10,652 nt of DNA from positions 1-10,652 of the forward strand of contig JAFGJF010000048.1 in NCBI GenBank assembly GCA_016929205.1. Reading direction: 5' to 3'. How positions within the stretch are numbered: position 1 is the stretch's first letter; every line of letters begins with the position of its first letter. This DNA comes from Anaerolineae bacterium (GTDB lineage Bacteria > Chloroflexota > Anaerolineae > JAFGEY01). The translations under genes were made by a program, and so were the position numbers. The notes beneath the pieces were generated by a model. That model ran no database searches. It was given only the letters and a program-made list of their open reading frames with translations, and was not told where the DNA came from. Positions 6,830 through 10,652 of the stretch are shown piece by piece.

Positions 6830-7750
6830 ATGAATCCGGTTGCATTCGAAATAGGTCAATTGAGCATTTATTGGTATGGCATTCTGATCGTTGCCGGGAT
6901 CTTGTCTGGCGCATATGTTGCCACCGTTCAGGCTCGCCAGCGTGGCCAGGATCCTGAGCGAGTATGGGATGCATTGTTACTCTGTTTGATCTTGGGCATT
7001 GTTGGTGCTCGCATCTACCACGTCTTTTCGACCAGCCAGGGCAGTATGGCTGGTTGGCCGTATTACAGGGAAAATCCACAAGCGATTTTCAAGATATGGG
7101 AAGGTGGGCTAGGGCTGATCGGTGCGATCATTGGCGGTGCGCTGGGGATGGTGATTTACACTCGATTGGCAAAATTGCCTACGTCGAGTTGGCTTGATAT
7201 CAGCGCATATGGATTGTTGCTGGCGCAAGGTGTTGGGCGATGGGGAAACTATATTAATCAGGAACTATACGGCCCGCCGACGACGTTGCCCTGGGGGATT
7301 CCAATCGAGGCGAGTTGGCGCCTAGTACCCTATAACGATATCGCTGCCTATCCTCTGGATACACTTTTTCACCCTCTTTTTCTTTATGAATCGCTGTGGT
7401 GTTTCCTCGGGTTTGGGCTGCTGTGGTGGTTTTCAGAGCGATTTCGATCGGTTTTGCTGGACGGTGATGCATTTTGCCTGTACGTCATCTGGTATGCCGT
7501 GGGGCGGGGCTTGATTGAGTTTCTTCGCCTGGATGCCTGGATGTTTGGCCCGATTGCTGTTGCGCAGCTATTTGCCATTGCCGCCATTCTCGCTGCGGTT
7601 GCAGTGATGGTTTTACGTCATCGCAAGAACCGGTCTCGACAGCCCGGTGCGCATAGCGATGCTGAGAATGTGGAAACGGCGGATACTGGCACCACAGGTA
7701 CGGATGTCACGGTCACAAATGCCGGAATAGAAGGTCGGGCTGCGTCTTGA
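6830..7750 (+). CDS. lgt: Prolipoprotein diacylglyceryl transferase (Lgt)
   Basis: 306 aa integral membrane enzyme that moves a diacylglyceryl group from phosphatidylglycerol to the lipobox cysteine of prolipoproteins, the first step of lipoprotein maturation. The signature GRWGNYINQELYG (136-148) carries the equivalents of E. coli R143, N146, E151 and G154. YWYG (14-17) holds the conserved Tyr, and GRGLIEFLR (225-233) holds the late Arg/Glu/Arg set (R226, E230, R233). HPLFLYES (181-188) is also typical. The residue matching E. coli H103 is I97 (GGLGLIGAIIGG), a position that is also not His in some other phyla. A hydrophilic tail of about 40 residues, rich in T, N and A, follows the last membrane helix (~240-262). 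It has a good ribosome-binding site. Its stop overlaps the next start as TTGA. It lies among glycan genes, not beside the usual housekeeping partners. Confidence 0.95.
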   Translation: MNPVAFEIGQLSIYWYGILIVAGILSGAYVATVQARQRGQDPERVWDALLLCLILGIVGARIYHVFSTSQGSMAGWPYYRENPQAIFKIWEGGLGLIGAIIGGALGMVIYTRLAKLPTSSWLDISAYGLLLAQGVGRWGNYINQELYGPPTTLPWGIPIEASWRLVPYNDIAAYPLDTLFHPLFLYESLWCFLGFGLLWWFSERFRSVLLDGDAFCLYVIWYAVGRGLIEFLRLDAWMFGPIAVAQLFAIAAILAAVAVMVLRHRKNRSRQPGAHSDAENVETADTGTTGTDVTVTNAGIEGRAAS

Positions 7751-9414
7751 GTCGTCGTTCTGTTTTGTTTCTTGGACTGTTGATCATTTTGCTGGGCCTA
7801 CTGGGATACATGCTTTTTCCACTTATCCAACCTCCAGAGTCCAGCAGCGATGTGTACGCTCGTCACGAGATACCGCATACTGATTTGAATCCATTTGGAG
7901 CCAATTTCTTTCTTGAACGCGAGGTGGAAGCCTGGAAGCGCGAGGAAACGGTGCGCATGGCTGCAGAGGCCGGTATTGGGTGGGCAAAACAACAGTTCAT
8001 CTGGGCCGAAATCGAGCCGCAGCCGGGCCATTTTCGGTGGGAAAAGTACGACCGTATCGTCGAGTTGTGCGCAAGTTATGGCATTCAGCTTGTTGCTCGT
8101 CTGGATCGTGCGCCGAACTGGTCGCGGGAAGATAATTCCATGCCTGGACGCCCGCCCGACGATTTTTCTGACTATGGCGAGTTTGTCTATCGTTTTGTCG
8201 ATCACTATCGAGGACAAATTCGGTACATTCAGATATGGAATGAACCCAACTTGTTCATTGAGTGGGGAAACCGCCCTGTCGATCCAGCCGGGTATGTAGA
8301 ACTCTTGAGAATTGCCTATGAACGATCGAAAGAAGCTGATCCCAATGTGTACGTGCTGAATGCACCGCTGGCGATTACATTGGGTGAGCCGCATCCTGAA
8401 GCAGGCAAGTGGCGGGCGATGAACGATCTGCAATATCTGGAAGAGATGTACAAGGAAGGGGCAAAAGCGTTTTTTGATATCCTTTCTGTAAACGCGTTTG
8501 GTATGGATCTGTCTCCCGAAGATGCGGCCTCGCCAGGCAAGTTGAATTTTCAGCGAGTCACTTTGCAGCGGGAGATTATGGAGCGCTATGGAGATGCGCG
8601 TAAATCAATTTGGTTTAATGAGTATGGCTGGAATGCTGCGCCCGAGTCTTTTTCTCAGGAGGCGTTGATCTGGAAGCGTGTTACCGAAGACGAGCAGGCC
8701 GATTTTACGCTAAGGGGAATCGAGTACGCTCGTCAGAATTGGCCATGGGCGGGGGTTTTCAACATCTGGTACTTTCGCCAGGTAGGCGATATCAGCCCCC
8801 AAGACGCCGGATATTATTTTCGGATGGTCGATGTGGACTTTACGCCGCGCCGTGTTTACCTCGCAGTCAAAGATAAAGCTGACCAATTGAGCAAGGCCGG
8901 TCCAGGATACTTTGAGGAGACGAATCCTGCTGTCACTGCCGCGCCTGGAAAATGGCAAGCGAGATTTGATGCTGTTGCCAGTGGAGAGTCGGTATTGGTA
9001 GGTAGCGATACCGAAAGCACTTTGACTTTTACCTTTTACGGTGGACGGGTCTATCTCAGTGTTTGGTGCGGGCCTCAGGGGGGACAATTGCTGGTGACGT
9101 TGGATGGACATAATGTCGAAGGGCTTGCCGTTGATGAACGAGGTCGAACGTATATTGATTTGTATGCTGTGGAAAAGGTGAAAAAGACCTATCCTGTTGT
9201 TGAGGATGCGACTTCTAGACAGCGAACGTTGCGCCTTTCGGTGAGTGAATTGGCACATCCAGATTCAGACGGACACCAGTGTGTTATCGATGCCTTTCAA
9301 GTTGAGCCTGAACCGGAAAAGGCTCTGCCTATTCTTCCAATCGTTTTGTTGCTCATCGGGTGTGTGGTCGTAGGCTGGTTGCTAGGTCACTCGACGAACC
9401 AATCCAGATCATAA
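7747..9414 (+). CDS. Membrane-anchored clan GH-A glycoside hydrolase (GH5/GH39, PslG-like)
   Basis: 555 aa. An N-terminal membrane anchor (about 6-27) lacks a lipobox cysteine. The (beta/alpha)8 barrel (about 45-385) opens with NPFGANFF (48-55) and KQQFIWAEIEPQPGHF (81-96). The acid/base Glu is E166 in IQIWNEPN, and the nucleophile is E292 in IWFNEYGWN, the two-glutamate pattern of retaining clan A enzymes. A beta-rich, carbohydrate-module-like domain (about 395-520) and a second membrane helix (about 526-547) follow, so the catalytic part is probably held outside the cytoplasmic membrane at both ends. The TTG start overlaps the lgt stop by 4 bases; the next in-frame ATG (residue 22) would cut the anchor, so TTG is preferred. 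Pseudomonas PslG is a comparable membrane-linked hydrolase in an exopolysaccharide operon. By analogy it may trim or edit the exported glycan; the substrate is unknown. Confidence 0.85.
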   Translation: MSRRSVLFLGLLIILLGLLGYMLFPLIQPPESSSDVYARHEIPHTDLNPFGANFFLEREVEAWKREETVRMAAEAGIGWAKQQFIWAEIEPQPGHFRWEKYDRIVELCASYGIQLVARLDRAPNWSREDNSMPGRPPDDFSDYGEFVYRFVDHYRGQIRYIQIWNEPNLFIEWGNRPVDPAGYVELLRIAYERSKEADPNVYVLNAPLAITLGEPHPEAGKWRAMNDLQYLEEMYKEGAKAFFDILSVNAFGMDLSPEDAASPGKLNFQRVTLQREIMERYGDARKSIWFNEYGWNAAPESFSQEALIWKRVTEDEQADFTLRGIEYARQNWPWAGVFNIWYFRQVGDISPQDAGYYFRMVDVDFTPRRVYLAVKDKADQLSKAGPGYFEETNPAVTAAPGKWQARFDAVASGESVLVGSDTESTLTFTFYGGRVYLSVWCGPQGGQLLVTLDGHNVEGLAVDERGRTYIDLYAVEKVKKTYPVVEDATSRQRTLRLSVSELAHPDSDGHQCVIDAFQVEPEPEKALPILPIVLLLIGCVVVGWLLGHSTNQSRS

Positions 9415-9449
9415 AACAAAAGCCCGGTTCAGATCTCATGATCCGGACC
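9411..9449 (-). terminator. Rho-independent terminator of the minus-strand REC-GAF gene
   Basis: The arms GGTTCAGATC (9426-9435) and GATCCGGACC (9440-9449) pair over ten positions with one wobble and one mismatch around a TCAT loop. Read on the minus strand, the stem is followed by GGGC and TTTTGTTTTAT, ending over the hydrolase stop codon. The stem begins 21 bases after the regulator's stop. Confidence 0.6.
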
Positions 9450-9453
9450 AGTC

Positions 9454-9472
9454 TACAAAACGTTGTATTTTT
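9454..9472 (+). terminator. Weak plus-strand terminator-like hairpin after the hydrolase gene
   Basis: TACAA (9454-9458), loop AACG, TTGTA (9463-9467), then five T. The stem is short and A/T-rich, so it is weak alone, but together with the stronger hairpin just upstream it could stop forward transcription. It runs into the last codon of the convergent gene. Confidence 0.35.
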
Positions 9473-10448
9473 ATGGTTGTGTTGCACCGAGTCCATATGA
9501 CTTGGCAAGAAGCGTTTGAGTGTGCTGAAAAAGCTGCGCATTTTCCAGGGCACTGCCAACGCGGTCGCCAATGGTCGTGAACATATCCAGTTCGTATTTT
9601 TCAAAAACGTATGGGTGTGGATCATAGATTTCTAGCACACCCAGTGACCTTTCAACGCCGCGCAGGGGAATCCCCATCCATGCCCCAAGCTGGATATCTT
9701 GTTGCACTTTTCCTTCCCAATCTTGGCTCAAGCTGATGTCGTTCTGGATGCAAGTTTGTTGTGTGTGGAGTACGTCGCTGACAATGTTTTTTTCTGCCGG
9801 CAATGTCTCTGGACGTTCGATTCCTTGCTGCGTCATACGTTTTAGCTGATCGTTGGTTTCGTCGTAGAGATAGATAGCTGCTGCAGCCAAGGGTGTGTGG
9901 TTCATCAACGCGGTCAGGCTTGCTTCCAACACGCGATTGGGATCGAGGGTGCTCGCGGCGGCACTCATAACGGCATTGATGGTCTCGAGTTCTGTATTTC
10001 GGCGTAAAAGCTCTTCTTCTCGACGTTTGATCTGCAGTTTAGCCTTGATTGCCGAGCCCAACTCTTCGGGCAGAAAAGGCTTTGTGATATATCCATCTGC
10101 GCCGAACTCGACGGCCGCAACTTTATCAGACGTATTTTCAAGTGCGGTGACCATAATCACTGGGATATACTTTAAGACGGGATCATCTTTGACGCGCTGG
10201 CAAACCTTAAAACCATCAATGCCGGGCATCATAATGTCAAGCAGAATGAGGTCGATAGGCAAAGTGTGCCAGAATGAATGCTGTTTGACATTGTCCTGAA
10301 TCATAGCGATGGCTTCCAGGCCCGAGTACGCGACGAGGACGTCGTACCCTCGTACTTGAAGCATCATCTGGATCAGTTCAACCGTGCCACGATCATCGTC
10401 GACGACCAGAATGGTGGGCTTGTCTGTATCTTCCAATGGTTGGATCAT
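9471..10448 (-). CDS. Response regulator receiver (REC) protein with C-terminal GAF domain
   Basis: 325 aa, cytoplasmic. REC domain about 11-135: acidic pocket D17/D18/D19, phospho-acceptor D71 in LILLDIMMPG, conserved T101 (VTALE) and K123 (TKPF). Spacing from D71 to T101 (30) and K123 (52) equals CheY, but D18 to D71 is 53 against 44-45 in CheY, so about nine extra residues lie before the phospho-acceptor strand (near 52-61). A charged, helical linker (about 138-160, KRREEELLRRNTELE) leads to a GAF domain (about 160-308) with AAAIYLYDE, MGIPLRG and LGVLEIY blocks. There is no DNA-binding, kinase, GGDEF or phosphatase domain, so the output is unclear. Phosphorylation by an unseen histidine kinase and ligand or partner binding by GAF are expected. 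It is convergent with the glycan operon and has its own promoter, so it is not clearly functionally linked. Confidence 0.9.
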   Translation of the reverse strand: MIQPLEDTDKPTILVVDDDRGTVELIQMMLQVRGYDVLVAYSGLEAIAMIQDNVKQHSFWHTLPIDLILLDIMMPGIDGFKVCQRVKDDPVLKYIPVIMVTALENTSDKVAAVEFGADGYITKPFLPEELGSAIKAKLQIKRREEELLRRNTELETINAVMSAAASTLDPNRVLEASLTALMNHTPLAAAAIYLYDETNDQLKRMTQQGIERPETLPAEKNIVSDVLHTQQTCIQNDISLSQDWEGKVQQDIQLGAWMGIPLRGVERSLGVLEIYDPHPYVFEKYELDMFTTIGDRVGSALENAQLFQHTQTLLAKSYGLGATQP

Positions 10449-10455
10449 CTCGCGC

Positions 10456-10462
10456 TTCCTCC
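10456..10462 (-). promoter_or_regulatory. Ribosome-binding site of the REC-GAF gene
   Basis: On the minus strand the sequence GGAGGAA precedes the ATG (10448-10446), with nine bases between the GGAGG core and the start codon. It is a strong match to the 16S anti-Shine-Dalgarno sequence and fixes the start. Confidence 0.75.
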
Positions 10463-10520
10463 AGCTTTCCGGCTTGACGTTTCAGCAAATGGGTCCGGGG
10501 CGTTGCTTGTTACATATCTG

Positions 10521-10549
10521 ATTGTACCATAAAGCCAATGATAAGGCAA
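10521..10549 (-). promoter_or_regulatory. Predicted sigma-70-type promoter of the REC-GAF gene
   Basis: On the minus strand, TTGCCT (10549-10544), a 17-base spacer, then TACAAT (10526-10521). Transcription would start near 10514, about 65 bases before the start codon. The -10 box matches consensus at five of six positions and the -35 box at four of six. Confidence 0.6.
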
Positions 10550-10553
10550 TGAT
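10536..10553. repeat. Direct repeat CAATGAT spaced by 11 bp over the REC-GAF promoter
   Basis: CAATGAT occurs at 10536-10542 and again at 10547-10553, 11 bases apart or about one helical turn, covering the spacer and -35 box of the predicted promoter. The second copy runs into an 8-bp palindrome, ATGATCAT (10549-10556). It could be an operator, but 7-bp repeats in A/T-rich DNA can arise by chance. Confidence 0.3.
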
Positions 10554-10560
10554 CATAAGT

Positions 10561-10652
10561 GTGAGATGTAGGGCTGTGGCAAAATCCGTGTTTGTTAATC
10601 GATGGTCAGATTGTGCACATGTCCGTGTGTTATCTTGACCAACGTCTCGTAC
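10561..10652. other. Non-coding right edge
   Basis: 92 bases upstream of the REC-GAF promoter. I see no gene, hairpin terminator or convincing forward promoter here. A neighbouring gene probably lies beyond the edge. Confidence 0.4.

Noticed and set aside
7747..7830. A lipoprotein signal on the hydrolase, which would fit its coupling to lgt
   Set aside because: The hydrophobic N-terminus contains no cysteine and so no lipobox; it is better read as a membrane anchor or signal peptide.
7798..8433. A 211-codon open frame on the minus strand, opposite the hydrolase gene
   Set aside because: Its translation has no recognisable domain, is rich in R, H and C, and lies wholly opposite a gene with intact catalytic motifs. 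It is a shadow frame.
8710..9258. A 182-codon minus-strand frame within the hydrolase C-terminal region
   Set aside because: No domain, no ribosome-binding site, biased composition; antisense shadow of a conserved beta domain.
10561..10652. A forward promoter in the right edge (TTGTTA near 10591 and TGTTAT near 10628)
   Set aside because: The two boxes are about 30 bases apart and no spacing near 17 gives a reasonable -10 element; no gene start follows in the window.
1..10652. tRNA, rRNA, riboswitch, CRISPR array or phage/IS genes
   Set aside because: Reading both strands I saw no cloverleaf, regularly spaced repeats, transposase or integrase motifs; the window is nearly filled by ordinary coding sequence.

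Overview
The window looks like chromosomal DNA from a Chloroflexota bacterium, probably Anaerolineae or a relative. This rests on protein style only: a family 39 glycosyltransferase with the QEVRPY loop and extra C-terminal beta modules, a group 1 glycosyltransferase of the KxxNYMA type, and a stand-alone REC-GAF regulator. No rRNA or other phylogenetic marker is present, so the assignment is an inference. No mobile element, tRNA, rRNA or CRISPR array is visible.

Layout. Seven genes run left to right from base 5 to 9414: a TyrA-family dehydrogenase with altered active-site residues (5-979); a large membrane glycosyltransferase with three tandem C-terminal beta modules (1038-3872); a cytoplasmic GT4 glycosyltransferase overlapping it by 4 bases (3869-5107); an ABC-2 polysaccharide or teichoic-acid type export permease (5247-6065); a class I SAM methyltransferase (6077-6823); prolipoprotein diacylglyceryl transferase Lgt (6830-7750); and a membrane-anchored clan GH-A glycoside hydrolase that overlaps lgt by 4 bases and starts with TTG (7747-9414). 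A convergent REC-GAF response-regulator-like gene lies on the minus strand (9471-10448). A hairpin terminator region separates it from the hydrolase, and it has a good promoter and Shine-Dalgarno site upstream. The last 92 bases hold no recognisable gene.

How the genes may work together. GT39, GT4, export permease, methyltransferase and extracytoplasmic hydrolase make a plausible surface-glycan module: cytoplasmic sugar addition, export across the membrane, end modification by methylation, outward-facing transfer of lipid-linked sugars, and trimming by a membrane-tethered hydrolase. Lgt suggests a general envelope-biogenesis neighbourhood. The ATPase partner of the permease is not in the window.

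Most notable points: (1) the 5094-5215 segment, where an exact 11-bp inverted repeat encloses 100 nt, runs into a T tract and overlaps a TTGTCC-N17-TATAAT promoter; (2) loss of catalytic or substrate-binding residues in the TyrA homologue; (3) the triple-module tail on the GT39; (4) a PslG-like hydrolase in a synthesis/export cluster. I did not find a clearly new defence or mobile system.
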